Assembly: GCA_964518335.1 (NCBI GenBank)
Contig: CAZFDT010000019.1
Span: forward strand, 11,081 to 75,080
Length of the DNA stretch: 64,000 nucleotides
Direction of reading: 5' to 3'
DNA from: CAZFDT01 sp964518335
GTDB lineage: Bacteria > Planctomycetota > Phycisphaerae > Phycisphaerales > Phycisphaeraceae
The position numbers were made by a program, and so were the translations under genes. The notes below the pieces were generated by a model. The model saw only the letters and a list, made by a program, of their open reading frames with translations, ran no database searches and was not told the DNA's origin. Positions within the stretch are counted from its first letter, which is position 1, and every line of letters begins with the position of its first letter. Of this stretch, positions 51,556 through 61,400 are shown piece after piece.

Positions 51556-52545
51556 TCACAGCAGCACTGCGGTGGCGATGCCCAGGTACACGCTCATGGT
51601 GGCCATGTCGGTAAAAGTGAGCACCACAGGGCCGGCCGCCAGTCGGGGATCGAGCCGCGCCGCGTGGAGCAGCGCCGGTATGCCCGTGCCCAGCGTGGCG
51701 GCGACGATCATCGACAGGCAGATGCTGACGGTGATGACGGCCGGCGCCTGCCAGCCCTGGCGCCACGCCAATGCGATGATGCCCACCGCCAGGCCGAGGG
51801 TGACACCCAGCAAGGCCGCCGTTTTCCATTCGCGGAGCATGCGCACCCGGAAGCGCCGCCAGTGGACGCCTTTGCCCTGCAGTTGCTGCAGGCTCATCGT
51901 CACCGACTGGATCGAGATCGACTCGCTGAGGGTGAGGACGAGCGGAATGAACATGGCCAGGATGAGCACGTCGTCGAGCACGTCGTCGAAGAAAGCGGCG
52001 ATGATGGCGCAGGCCAGGCCGCCCACGAGATTGCACGACAACCAGGGCAGCCGGCCGCGAAATGCATACCACGCGCTTCCCTCGCGCAGCTGGTCCACGG
52101 TCAAGCCGATCAGCTGGAACACGTCGGCGGCGCGGCGGGTCTCGGCCAGATCGAATACCTCGTCGGTGTAAAGTTGCACGTCGAGCTGGCCCACGAGGCG
52201 GCCGTCGTCCTCGACCACCGGCAGCGCCAGCAGCCGATGCAGGGCGAACATCTCCATGGCCAACTGCAGCGTGCCTGACGCCGGCACGCTGATGACGTTG
52301 GCGTTCATGATGCGGTCGATGCGGTCGTCGGGGCCGGCCAGCAGCAACGCGCGGCTGGAGACGATGCCCACGAGCCTGTCGCCGGGATCGATCACGTAAA
52401 AATAGATCGCCTTGGTGCGGATATTCTGGTGCCGCAGAGACGCGATGGCCTGGCCGACCACTTGATCGCTGCGCACCGTCGAGTCCACGGGCTGCACGTG
52501 GTCGCGCAGCGGCCGGGACAGATCATGGTGGGTCACGTGGGCCAT
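51556..52545 (-). CDS. MgtE-like divalent cation transporter, short form
   Basis: A 329-aa membrane transporter with two CBS domains (about 20-130: TKAIYFYVIDPGDRLVGIVS and LLALPVVEDDGRLVGQLDVQ) and five membrane helices (LPWLSCNLVGGLACAIIAAF through LTFTDMATMSVYLGIATAVL). The N-terminal MgtE_N superhelix of full-length proteins (about 450 aa) is missing. The pore segment IPLVLTLSESISIQSVTMSL lacks the usual GGN, while the conserved Asp in TFTDMATM is kept, so ion specificity may differ from Mg2+. On the minus strand TACAAT (52557-52552) ends six bases before the ATG, indicating a leaderless mRNA. Confidence 0.8.
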   Translation of the reverse strand: MAHVTHHDLSRPLRDHVQPVDSTVRSDQVVGQAIASLRHQNIRTKAIYFYVIDPGDRLVGIVSSRALLLAGPDDRIDRIMNANVISVPASGTLQLAMEMFALHRLLALPVVEDDGRLVGQLDVQLYTDEVFDLAETRRAADVFQLIGLTVDQLREGSAWYAFRGRLPWLSCNLVGGLACAIIAAFFDDVLDDVLILAMFIPLVLTLSESISIQSVTMSLQQLQGKGVHWRRFRVRMLREWKTAALLGVTLGLAVGIIALAWRQGWQAPAVITVSICLSMIVAATLGTGIPALLHAARLDPRLAAGPVVLTFTDMATMSVYLGIATAVLL

Positions 52546-52629
52546 GGCCCGATTGTAGAGCAGGATGGTGGTGGATGGGCGGCGGGCGGGCCGATATAGT
52601 CAACGCCTTCGCGGAGGGCGACACGGACC

Positions 52630-53454
52630 TTGGCACGACTGACCTCTATCGCGGCGTATGGCTTCGACGATCTGCCGACGTCGCGGTTGCTGGCGGCCTT
52701 TGCGAGCCTGGGGGTGGAGGCGCTGCAGTTCTACCGCAACGAGGCCAGGCCGCCAACGCCACGCGAAGCGATCCGAATCGCGGCGGACGCGGGGCTGACG
52801 TTCGACTCGGTGCATGGCGTGTTCGGGCCGCAGTACGATCCGTCGTCCCCGGACGAGGCCAGGCGCCGCGCGTCGGTGGAGATCTACCGGCTGGAGGGCC
52901 GTCTGGCGCTGGAGTTGGGCGGGTCGGGGGTGGTGGTGCATCCGTCACCGCAGGGCACGCGACAGATGTCCGAGCGCGGGCCGGACGACCCGGTGCGCAT
53001 CCAGTCGCTGCGCCGATCGGTGGCGGAACTGGCGGAGATGGGCCGCGAGCTGGGCGTGACGTATCTGCTGGAGAATCTGCCGCCGGACTATGCCGCCGCG
53101 CGCCCGTCGGTGGTCGGCGAGGTGGTGGCTGAGGTGAACGATCCACACCTGCGCATGTGCTTCGACGTGGGGCACGGGCACATGTACGGCAACCTCGTCG
53201 CCGATCTGATTTCCTGCAGCGCGGTGATCGGATACCTGCACATCCACGACAACGATACGACGCGGGACGCACACATGATCCCCGGCGACGGCACGCTGCC
53301 ATGGGACGCCGTGACGCCGCAGATGCTGGCCATGCCACGCGACATCGCGGCGATGCTCGAACTGTTCCAGTCACCGGAGGAGTTCGAGCGCCGTCGCCAG
53401 GCGGGACTGGCGGATCAGTTGCGCCGCTGGCTGGCGCTGGGACGGGGATGCTGA
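52630..53454 (+). CDS. TIM-barrel sugar-phosphate isomerase/epimerase family protein
   Basis: AP-endonuclease-2/xylose-isomerase-like TIM barrel (274 aa). Strands contain GLTFDSVHGVFGPQYD, LGGSGVVVHPSPQG, LGVTYLLENLPPDYAAARPS with a metal-binding Glu, DPHLRMCFDVGHGHMYGN and VIGYLHIHDNDTTRDAHMIP with metal-binding Asp and His residues. It is probably a sugar or inositol isomerase/epimerase; the substrate is unknown. TTG at 52630 is the only plausible start, preceded by GGAGGG and by TATAGT (52595-52600). The frame is closed upstream by a TAG. Confidence 0.8.
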   Translation: MARLTSIAAYGFDDLPTSRLLAAFASLGVEALQFYRNEARPPTPREAIRIAADAGLTFDSVHGVFGPQYDPSSPDEARRRASVEIYRLEGRLALELGGSGVVVHPSPQGTRQMSERGPDDPVRIQSLRRSVAELAEMGRELGVTYLLENLPPDYAAARPSVVGEVVAEVNDPHLRMCFDVGHGHMYGNLVADLISCSAVIGYLHIHDNDTTRDAHMIPGDGTLPWDAVTPQMLAMPRDIAAMLELFQSPEEFERRRQAGLADQLRRWLALGRGC

Positions 53455-53465
53455 GAGATTCGCGG

Positions 53466-54485
53466 CTACGGCCGTGGGTGATACACGTGGCAGAGCACGC
53501 AATCGAAGCGGGCGGGGTCCTTGGCCTGCGTGGGGTGCGGGCTGTGGCAGGCGGTGCAGGAGGCCATGTCGGGGAGCATGATGTCGCGCGTGCGCCCGGT
53601 CCACGCCATGGCGTCGGCGTCGGCGGGGTAGGCCGCGGGCGCCGGGGCCACTGCAGCGGCGTCGGCGTGGCAGTCGGCGCACGCCATGAAGGCGTGGGCG
53701 GCGTGACCGAAAACCGATCGCGGCAACCAGCGGTCAGGAATGTCGGGTGAATCAACGGTCGCCGGGTCGAGGCCGGCCTTGCCATGGCACTTGGTGCAGC
53801 TCTGCCCGATGCCGCGCAGCATCTTGGCTTTCTCATCCTCGAAAGCCTTGGCGAACTGATCCAGGGCCTGCTCCTCGGTGAGCGAAGACGTCTGCGGCGC
53901 GGGCGCGGCAGCGGGCTTGGGCCCACGCGGTCCTGCGGGACCGCGCGGCCCGGCGGCGGGCGGCGCCGGCTTGTCGGGCTTGGGCGACAGCACCGTCCGC
54001 GCGGCGAGGCGCTCGGCCAGCGCCGCCGCCTCGACGCCGTGCGGAATCGCCTCGCCCCCACGCTGGCCCAGGTTGTGGCACGCCATGCAGTGCTGCTCGA
54101 ACACGATCGGATTCATGTACAGACCCGCAGAGTCGGACTGGTGACACGCGGCACAGCTGAGCGTGAGCTGACCGTCGGCATCGGTCGTGACGGGGATGGC
54201 GCTGTCGGCCGCGCCGTCGTCGCGCAGGGCCTGGACCCAGGCCTTGAGCCGGCCCTGCATCTGCGGCGTCTGCGGGTTCATATGCACCGCATGCTCGAAC
54301 CGCAGCGGCGTGGCGTCGAACCGCGGCGACGTGAAGATACGCCACTCGGGATGGTCCACGCCGAAGCGCGTCACCCGGTTGACGATCCCCGACTCGATCG
54401 GCGGCTGCACACGCGGCTGCGTCGCCACCAGCGCCGACACGGCCAGGAGGACTACTGCAACAACGAAGGAGGCCAGCGGCTTCAT
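53466..54485 (-). CDS. Periplasmic hexaheme cytochrome c
   Basis: A 339-aa membrane-anchored cytochrome with one N-terminal helix (LASFVVAVVLLAVSALVATQ). Six CXXCH motifs are visible: CAACH, CMACH, CTKCH, CADCH, CTACH and CVLCH. A Pro/Gly/Ala linker (PAAGPRGPAGPRGP) separates the first two hemes from the last four. The layout resembles NrfH/cytochrome c3-type electron carriers. It is the last gene of the operon and overlaps the tetraheme gene by ATGA. It would relay electrons in the periplasm between the membrane cytochrome b and the outer cytochromes. Confidence 0.88.
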   Translation of the reverse strand: MKPLASFVVAVVLLAVSALVATQPRVQPPIESGIVNRVTRFGVDHPEWRIFTSPRFDATPLRFEHAVHMNPQTPQMQGRLKAWVQALRDDGAADSAIPVTTDADGQLTLSCAACHQSDSAGLYMNPIVFEQHCMACHNLGQRGGEAIPHGVEAAALAERLAARTVLSPKPDKPAPPAAGPRGPAGPRGPKPAAAPAPQTSSLTEEQALDQFAKAFEDEKAKMLRGIGQSCTKCHGKAGLDPATVDSPDIPDRWLPRSVFGHAAHAFMACADCHADAAAVAPAPAAYPADADAMAWTGRTRDIMLPDMASCTACHSPHPTQAKDPARFDCVLCHVYHPRP

Positions 54486-55045
54486 GGCGTCACCTCCCCC
54501 GCCAGTGCCATGGTCCTGAAATCAGGCGTTCTGCCCCGCGGCGGGCGCGCCGCCTGCGACCCGATGCCGAACGAATCGAGCTGGCCGTGGCACTGCACGC
54601 ACAGCCGGTCGTCGAGGCGCGTCAGATCGTGATCGGCGCCGCGATGCTCCATGTGGCAGGCGGCACAGTCGCTGGACACCATCGTGGCGCCCAGCGACTG
54701 CCCCGTGGCGTGCGGCAGCGGCGGGTGCAGCGCGTGCCAGTCGGCATGGGATGCGGCGACGTGGCACGACAGGCACGCGGCGTCGGACGCGGGCAGCCAG
54801 TATCCGCTGCGCTGCGGATCGGGCTGGTGGCAGGCGGCGCAATCGTTGGCGATGAAGCTGTGCGCGCGGGACACGGCGCCGGAGGTGAACGCGCGATCGT
54901 CGCCTGTCGCCAGTGCGTAGGCGGCCCATGCGATCGCCGCGGCGCCCAGCACCGCGCTCAGCCATAGGCCCCAGCGCCACGGCCACCAGCGGCGGTGGAC
55001 GTACGCCAGGTCGAATCGCTGCGATAGTGGGGTTGGGTCACGCAT
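54482..55045 (-). CDS. Membrane-anchored tetraheme cytochrome c
   Basis: A 187-aa protein with an N-terminal membrane helix (WGLWLSAVLGAAAIAWAAYA) and four CXXCH sites: CAACH, CLSCH, CAACH and CVQCH. In size and layout it resembles NapC/NirT-like tetraheme quinol dehydrogenases, although the sequence is not clearly of that family. It starts 6 bases after the cytochrome b gene and overlaps the hexaheme gene, so all three are translationally linked. Confidence 0.87.
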   Translation of the reverse strand: MRDPTPLSQRFDLAYVHRRWWPWRWGLWLSAVLGAAAIAWAAYALATGDDRAFTSGAVSRAHSFIANDCAACHQPDPQRSGYWLPASDAACLSCHVAASHADWHALHPPLPHATGQSLGATMVSSDCAACHMEHRGADHDLTRLDDRLCVQCHGQLDSFGIGSQAARPPRGRTPDFRTMALAGEVTP

Positions 55046-55051
55046 CGCTCG

Positions 55052-56041
55052 TCAGCTCATGTACCTCAGCGCCACGACCGCGTGCACGATCGTCAGCGCG
55101 ACAAACGCCCAGCTCAGCGGCACGTGAAACAGCAGCCACGCCATGAGCACGCGCTGCAGACGGCGTTGCGTGAGCAACTGTCGGCGGCGATCGCACAGCG
55201 CCTCGAGGGCATCGACGCCCGGCTGCACCGCCGGGGCCACGCTGCGGCGCAGCTCGTCGAACGTGAGCCGGGCCGTCGCCGCCACGGCCAGGTCGCTGTC
55301 GCCGCCACGCAGGTAAGCGGCCACGTGCTGTGCGTGAAACTGCCGCAGCGGCTCGCATCCCTCGACGAAAAAAGGGTTGAACCGATCGAGCTGGTCGCGC
55401 CCCTTGGCGTTGACGATGCGCTTCTCGCGCAGGTCGAGCACCTTCTTCTGGATCACGGCCTGCGGCGGGTCGCCGTTGCCTTCAGCGCCGGCCCAGGGCG
55501 GCGGCTGCACCTTCATCTTCGCGCGCAGCTCCGTGTCCGTGCCGCCGTCGAAGACGAACACCACGTCGTCGGCCAGCGCCGCCAGCCCCGTCACTTCGCG
55601 GTCGATCTGCTGGGCCACCGTCTCGCCTGCGACGCTGCGCGTCAGTACCGTGGGGACCACCTGTTGCAGCACCAGACCGACGATCCCGCTGACGGTGACG
55701 ACGAGCATCAGCGCCCACAGGGCGAGCGTGAGCGGCCCGCCAACGCGAAAGGCCGCGTGCAGCGCCACGAGCACCACGACCAGCATTCCCAGCCAGATGT
55801 GCCCGCGCAGCCACGTCTGCGCCCGCCCCAGACGCAGGTGCGGCACGCGGCGCTTGAGGCCAAGTGCAGCGCAGAACAGCATGATCGCCAGCGCCACGCT
55901 GCCCAGCGTGATCCCCAGCGCCGTCGAGCCGCGCGGCCCGGTCAGGTGGCGCGGCGCGTCGAGCACGTAGGCCACGGTCGCCGCCGCGGCCGCCGCCGCC
56001 GTGAACACCACCCACCCGCTATGTTTGCGGTCGATCAGCAC
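55052..56041 (-). CDS. Membrane cytochrome b (bis-His) subunit
   Basis: A 329-aa integral membrane protein. Helices lie at about 10-28, 40-60, 80-100, 102-122 and 298-325, and candidate heme-b axial pairs are H81/H95 (GHIWLGMLVVVLVALHAAF) and H306/H320 (FHVPLSWAFVALTIVHAVVA), each 14 apart, as in cytochrome b561 and related quinol or ferric-reductase-type subunits. A cytoplasmic or periplasmic middle part (130-295) separates them. The start is GTG at 56041, 3 bases after the Fe-S protein. Likely role: quinol oxidation or transmembrane electron transfer within the multiheme operon. Confidence 0.75.
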   Translation of the reverse strand: MLIDRKHSGWVVFTAAAAAAATVAYVLDAPRHLTGPRGSTALGITLGSVALAIMLFCAALGLKRRVPHLRLGRAQTWLRGHIWLGMLVVVLVALHAAFRVGGPLTLALWALMLVVTVSGIVGLVLQQVVPTVLTRSVAGETVAQQIDREVTGLAALADDVVFVFDGGTDTELRAKMKVQPPPWAGAEGNGDPPQAVIQKKVLDLREKRIVNAKGRDQLDRFNPFFVEGCEPLRQFHAQHVAAYLRGGDSDLAVAATARLTFDELRRSVAPAVQPGVDALEALCDRRRQLLTQRRLQRVLMAWLLFHVPLSWAFVALTIVHAVVALRYMS

Positions 56042-56044
56042 GGC

Positions 56045-57721
56045 TCAATACGTCTCCCGATCGTAACCCTCGGCCTCACGGGCTTTCTTCGGCGTCGTCC
56101 CGGCCAGGAATGATGCGGCATTGACGCGCAGCGCCGCATCGTGCGGGCAGGCGTACACGCACGCCGGACCCGTGGGCAGCGTCGAGCACTGGTCGCACAC
56201 CACCGCACGCTGCTGGCCATATCCTTCCGCCTGTTTCGTCAGGTCATATCGCTCCAGGGTCTGCAGCACGCGCAACGACACATCTTTTTCGGCGCGCTCG
56301 ATGCCGTGCATCTGGATCGATCCGTAGGGGCACTGCTTGGCGCACTTCTCGCAACCGATGCACCAGTCCTCGATGAAGATATGGCGGTCCTCGGCCCGGC
56401 GGATGGAGCCGACGGGGCAACCGACCATGCACACGGGGTCGAGGCACATGCGACAGCTTGCCGGCACGAGGAACCCATCGAAGCGAGGCCCCTCGCGGAT
56501 AAGCCGCGGCAGGCCGTCCTCGTGCGCCGACACGCACGCATCGACGCACTGGTCGCAGCGCGTGCAGCGGGCCAGGTCGATGAGCATGAGGTTCTGACCC
56601 TGTGCCAGGCCCATGTCCTCGACCTGCGGCGAGCGCGTCGCGTCGGTGACGGGCGCGGGCACGTTGCGGTCGAGGTTCTCGCGGCGGCGACGACCGGCAA
56701 GCTGTTCGAGGCGGCCCTTCACCTGCGGATTGGCCGCCACCGCCTGGCGGAACAGCTCGGGGCTGATGCGCACCAGCTCGACCTTCGACGCCGCACCGCG
56801 ATACAGCGGGGACACGGGATGGCTCCACGCCTGGCACGTGGCGATGCGCGCCGGGACGGGGTCGCCGTTGAGCATCGCCAGCAGCGCCATCTCGCCGAAA
56901 AACTCGCCGCGGTGCAGATACTCGATCACGCGCTGGCCCCCCGCCGCAGTCACCGACACGCGGACCTGCCCGCTGCGCACCAGCCACAGCCCGCCGGACT
57001 TGGCGTCATCGGCGGCGTCGCCCTGGGCGAACACCACGTCGCCCGCCTTGAACGTGCGCAGCTCGGCGCCCTGGCGCAGCGTTTCGTACTCGGCCTCGCC
57101 CAGAAGACCCGCGAACAGCGGGATGTTGCGCAGGTGCGTCGAGAGCACGCGCTGCCGGTACGTCGCCGCCGATCTCTCCACGAATGCCGGGGTCTTTTCG
57201 AGCTGCTCGTAAAGCGTGCGCAGCATCTCGACGAGTACGCCATCGGTCTGGGCCACAACCGTCGCCGAGCGCGGGGCGTTGTCCTTGCACGACAGCTCGC
57301 CGAACACGTCGCCGGGCTCGAGCATGGCCACGGGGTTGCCGTGCGTGACATCGACCGAGGCATCGACGGGGATGGGCTTGCTGTCGCGGACGCCTGGGCC
57401 GGACTTGCCGCCGAGCCCGAAGAGGCGGGCGATCAGGCTGCGCCGCGGGCGGCCGGCGGCGGCGTTCAGACGCTGGCCCAGGTACACACGGAAGCGGCCG
57501 TCGACGATGTGGAACGCCGTCGTCCCGCCCTCGCCCTCGCGGCAGATCACGTCACCGGCCTTCACCCGCCGCCGCACGAACGTGCCCTTGAATCGGCCCT
57601 GCTCCAGCGACTTGCGGTCCAGATCGGCAAACAGCGGCAACGACAGCAACTCGTCGTTGGAAAGCGACTCGCCCTCCAGCTTCGACTCCACCGTCCGCTC
57701 GACCGGCCGCATCTCGACCAT
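56045..57721 (-). CDS. Double cNMP-binding domain fused to four-cluster ferredoxin
   Basis: A 558-aa fusion. Two cyclic-nucleotide-binding (Crp-like) domains occupy about 25-160 and 165-300: VKAGDVICREGEGGTTAFHI, MLEPGDVFGELSCKDNAPRS, then LFAGLLGEAEYETLRQGAEL and VIEYLHRGEFFGEMALLAML. The PGDVFGELSC and RGEFFGEMALL segments are the phosphate-binding cassettes. C-terminally there are sixteen cysteines in four [4Fe-4S]-type groups (CTRCDQCVDAC, CRMCLDPVCMVGC, CIGCEKCAKQC, CDQC...CVYAC), of the HybA/NrfC polyferredoxin kind. ATG at 57721 is favoured, with GGGGGTGG upstream. It could couple nucleotide binding to electron transfer between soluble donors and the membrane cytochrome. Confidence 0.85.
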   Translation of the reverse strand: MVEMRPVERTVESKLEGESLSNDELLSLPLFADLDRKSLEQGRFKGTFVRRRVKAGDVICREGEGGTTAFHIVDGRFRVYLGQRLNAAAGRPRRSLIARLFGLGGKSGPGVRDSKPIPVDASVDVTHGNPVAMLEPGDVFGELSCKDNAPRSATVVAQTDGVLVEMLRTLYEQLEKTPAFVERSAATYRQRVLSTHLRNIPLFAGLLGEAEYETLRQGAELRTFKAGDVVFAQGDAADDAKSGGLWLVRSGQVRVSVTAAGGQRVIEYLHRGEFFGEMALLAMLNGDPVPARIATCQAWSHPVSPLYRGAASKVELVRISPELFRQAVAANPQVKGRLEQLAGRRRRENLDRNVPAPVTDATRSPQVEDMGLAQGQNLMLIDLARCTRCDQCVDACVSAHEDGLPRLIREGPRFDGFLVPASCRMCLDPVCMVGCPVGSIRRAEDRHIFIEDWCIGCEKCAKQCPYGSIQMHGIERAEKDVSLRVLQTLERYDLTKQAEGYGQQRAVVCDQCSTLPTGPACVYACPHDAALRVNAASFLAGTTPKKAREAEGYDRETY

Positions 57722-57790
57722 GAAACCACCCCCAATCACATGAGAACTGGCGGCAACTTACCGCACAACCGCCACCGTCCGCAAGCGAAA

Positions 57791-58465
57791 TTATCGCGCG
57801 CCGTCTCCCGCCGCCTTGACCGTCAGCTTCTCGACCATGTCCACGCCCAACACCGCCTCGACCACACGTTGCATCTGCGGCTTGCGATTCAGCAGCGCGC
57901 GCAGCGGGCCGTGCGCCCAGACCACCAGCCGGGTCGGGGCCACGGCCACGGCGTCGGCGCTGGCGGGCCGGCCGCTGACATACGCCATCTCGCCGATGAA
58001 CTGCCCGTCGCGCAGTGTCGCCACCACACGATCGTCCACGCGCACCTCGCACGCACCGTGGCAGATGAGCGTCAGTTCATCGAGCGCCTGCCCGCGCGCC
58101 GTGACGCGATGGCCCGGCTCCACGTCGCGCCACTGGGCGATCGCCAGCAGCTTCAGCAGCTCGCGCGGACGCAACGTGCGGAACACCAGCAGCCGCAGTC
58201 GCTCCTCCTCGGGCGACAGGCGCACGTCGCGCCGCTCGTGTACGAGCCGGGCGAGGTTGACGGCATGGATCGTGACGTACACCGTCTGCCAGAAGAGCGG
58301 ATCGGCACGGATGCCCTCGTCCGGCCCGGTGAAGATGAAGTAGGGCACGATCAGGATGCCGGCCAGGATGGCCAGAGTGCGCAGCCAGAAGATGTCTCGC
58401 ACGGCGATACTGGCGACGAGCACGCAGTGGCCGACGTAGAAGCTGACGGTAGGCAGTGGCGCCAT
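57791..58465 (-). CDS. Popeye-like membrane protein with cNMP-binding fold
   Basis: A 224-aa protein with three N-terminal membrane helices (TVSFYVGHCVLVASIAVRDI, TLAILAGILIVPYFIFTGPD, QTVYVTIHAVNLARLVHERR) and a C-terminal cyclic-nucleotide-binding fold (VEPGHRVTARGQALDELTLI, VATLRDGQFIGEMAYVSGRP). This architecture is that of Popeye-domain proteins, known as cAMP sensors in animals; bacterial versions are largely uncharacterised. The canonical Arg of the cAMP phosphate pocket is replaced by Ser in GRPASADAVAV, so ligand binding should be tested. It starts 3 bases after the decaheme gene. Confidence 0.8.
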   Translation of the reverse strand: MAPLPTVSFYVGHCVLVASIAVRDIFWLRTLAILAGILIVPYFIFTGPDEGIRADPLFWQTVYVTIHAVNLARLVHERRDVRLSPEEERLRLLVFRTLRPRELLKLLAIAQWRDVEPGHRVTARGQALDELTLICHGACEVRVDDRVVATLRDGQFIGEMAYVSGRPASADAVAVAPTRLVVWAHGPLRALLNRKPQMQRVVEAVLGVDMVEKLTVKAAGDGAR

Positions 58466-58468
58466 GGT

Positions 58469-61400
58469 TTACCGGGGTGGGCCGCCGCCACGAGGCGGAC
58501 CGCCGCGCGGTGGACCGGCAGGCGGCGGGGTCGGCGTCGCGGGCTTGGGCGCGGCGTCGGGCCGCTCGTAGGTGAAGTCGGCGGGATCGGTCGTCGGCTC
58601 GTCGGTGACGGTCCAGAGGCGGCCGGCGCGCAGGTACATGCGGCGCATCTCCGCGAGGTTGAGCGGCCGGGCGCCCCAGCGGCCGAACACGGCGAGCTGG
58701 TTGCCCGTTTCATCGACGGCGCGGTCGCGGTCCAGGCCCTTGCTGATCGCCAGCGCCGGGCCGTGCGTGTGGTACGTGGCGATGAGCTGAGGCGACAGCG
58801 GCGGGGCGAACCCGCGGAACTGCGGTGTCGAGTGCGGCCCCATCAGTTCCAGCACCGCCAGCCCATGCTTGCCGTTGGCGACGTAAGCGAACAGCGAGGC
58901 ATTGGTCATGCCGACCTTCACGTCGCGCACGTCGTTAAGCTTACCGCCCGCGTCGTAGGTCATCTGCAGCACCGGCTTCTCGGGATTGGTGATGTCGATA
59001 ATCGCCAGCCCCTCCTCGCCGGCGGCCACGAACGCGTAAGTCCTGGCAAGGTAAATGCGCTGGGCATTCCTCAGCGGCACGACGGCATCGGGCACAAGCC
59101 GCGCCTTCTCCGGCACGGTGATGTCCACCACCTTCATTCCGTCGGCGTCGGTCACGAACGCATAGCGGAACTGAATCGCCACTGCACGGGGGCTCAGTAA
59201 ATAGCCTCCGGCTACTGTCACTGGCGGCCCCTCATTACTCTCAGTCATCTGGAGCGGACCGAATAGCTCGGTGTTCGGAGGAGTGGTGGCAGTGATTTGT
59301 GTGCCGGGTATGTTCGCGGCAATGCGCGGACTGAGGGGGGTATCAATATCAACGATCGTGAGTCCTGCATCGGATGTGATATAAGCAAAGTGGCCAGCGA
59401 TCTCGACATCGCTCAACCCCACGTTCAGCTTTCGCATGATTCCTGTCGTGCTGTCATTCTCATACGCTTCAAAGATGACCGGGTTGAACGCCGTAGTGCC
59501 GTCGGCGAGCTCGGCTCGCTTGAGGAAGTTGTTGTCCGGGTCGCCGTCGAGCAGCGTGCCGGCGAAGGTCATGACCAGGCCTTCCTCGCTGTCGCCGATG
59601 TAGATGTACGCGTACATCGGGTGCATGGCCTGCTCCTGGTTGACGTGCCAGGGCTGCAGCGGGTCCATGATGGTGGCGGCGGGCTTGCTCGCGTCGTTGG
59701 ACAGCCGCAGTCTCGCCGGGTCGAGCGCGAGCGTCGAGGGCGAGGCCACTGCAACGGCGTTGCGAGTCTTGAACCCAAGTCGCTGGCCGAGGTTGGACAC
59801 GGGGGCGGTGACGATGCGCTCGCTGAAGCCCTTGTTATCGATGTTGGCCACGTCGTAGGCATAGAACCCGGCCCGGCCGCGCGCGGTGTAGAGATACTCG
59901 CCGCGCACCTGCAGATCGAGGATCGCTCCGCCCCACGGCGCCGCGTGGTGCAGCGAGTTCTGCTCCAGCGGCGGCAGCGCCAGGTCGCGGCCCTTCCTCT
60001 CGAACGCCGCGTATTCGTCGGGGTACGCCAGCTTGTGCAGGTGCGAGCCGTACACCGCCTGCGGCTCGTCGTGCTCGGTGACGATCACCGCCTCCAGCCC
60101 CGCCCCGCCCGTCGCCACGTAGGCGTAGCGCCCCAGGAAGTTGACGAAGTTCGTGCCCTGCAGCAGAAGCTGCGCCATCCACGCGTTGTTGCTGTTGTCC
60201 TTGGCGACGTGGCAGTCGGTGCAGGTGCGCGTCGTGCCCGGGCCGCTGGTGGCATGCGGGAAGTGCGGGTTGAACGCCTGCCCGCTGTAGCCTTCGCCGC
60301 TGACGGTCTGCTGCTGGTGATAGACCCATTCGCGATTCTGGTTCTGGCTCGACACGAGCACCGCGGAGCTGGAGCGGACGGGCACGATCTTGCCGGGCTT
60401 GAGGTTGCCGTCGGCATCGAGTCCGCTCTGGCTGGCGATCGGGGCGTCGCGGCCGATCATGAACACCTCGTCGCGCAGCACTTGGAAGTTGTACTGCGTC
60501 CAGTTGCGGGTGTAGATGCTCTCGTTGTGGAGCATCGGCGTGCGCTCGTTGGCGGTCATGGGCAGATGGCAGCCGAAGCACGAGGTCATCCACGAGGTGT
60601 GGCAGGTGTAGCAGGCCATGTCGCTTTCGCCGTGAGCCAGGAGGCTGGACTGGCCGGCGTCCTTGGGCAGGTCGCCCCAGGTGCGGCCGTCGGCGCGCAC
60701 CGTCTTGGCATAGCGCGACAGCTTGGCGGCGTCGGGATTGTCCTTGGACCACTGCGAGCCGGGGTCGATGGTGTGGGCGGTCTGCGTGACGGTCCAGACC
60801 TTGTCGGGGTTGAGGGCCGAGCGTTGATAGACGAGCCCGCCTTCTTTCCAGAAGCGCTTGAGCCGACGGGGCCCGATGGTGAGGCGGGACAGGTCGATGC
60901 CCCCGCCTTGCGAGGCGGGGCCGCTGGTCTTGAGCGACGCGATCTCGCCGTAGCCGCCGTGGCAGTCGGTGCAGGTGATGGCGATGGCGGATCGCACTTC
61001 GCCGTAGAGCTTGCCGTCGCCGTGCCCGTCCTGGGAGAAGTGGCAATCGACGCAGTGCATGCCGCGCTCGGCGTGGATGTCGCGCAGATGCACCGCCTTG
61101 GCCCACTTGTCCGGATCCTCGGGGTCGATCACATGTCCGTTCACATCGAGCAGGTTGCCCGTGCGGTCCTTTTTGTGCACGGCGCGGAACATCCACCCGT
61201 GCCCGTGGAAGTCGGCGAACTGGTTGTGTTGCAGTTGATCGTTGAACACCGATTCTTCATTTCCGGGGGTCGCTTGCGGCTTGGCGTCTTCCTTCTTGAG
61301 CGGGTCGCGCAGACTCGACCTGGGCTTGCCCGTCATCGCCAGGAAATCCACGTCGCCCCAGTGGCCCTTGAGATGCGCCCCTTCCGGATTCTTACGCAGC

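Noticed and set aside
56141..59200. A 1019-residue plus-strand open frame
   Set aside because: It is antisense to the CNB-ferredoxin and Popeye-like genes, His/Arg/Leu-rich, and without domains; long antisense frames are expected in such GC-rich DNA.
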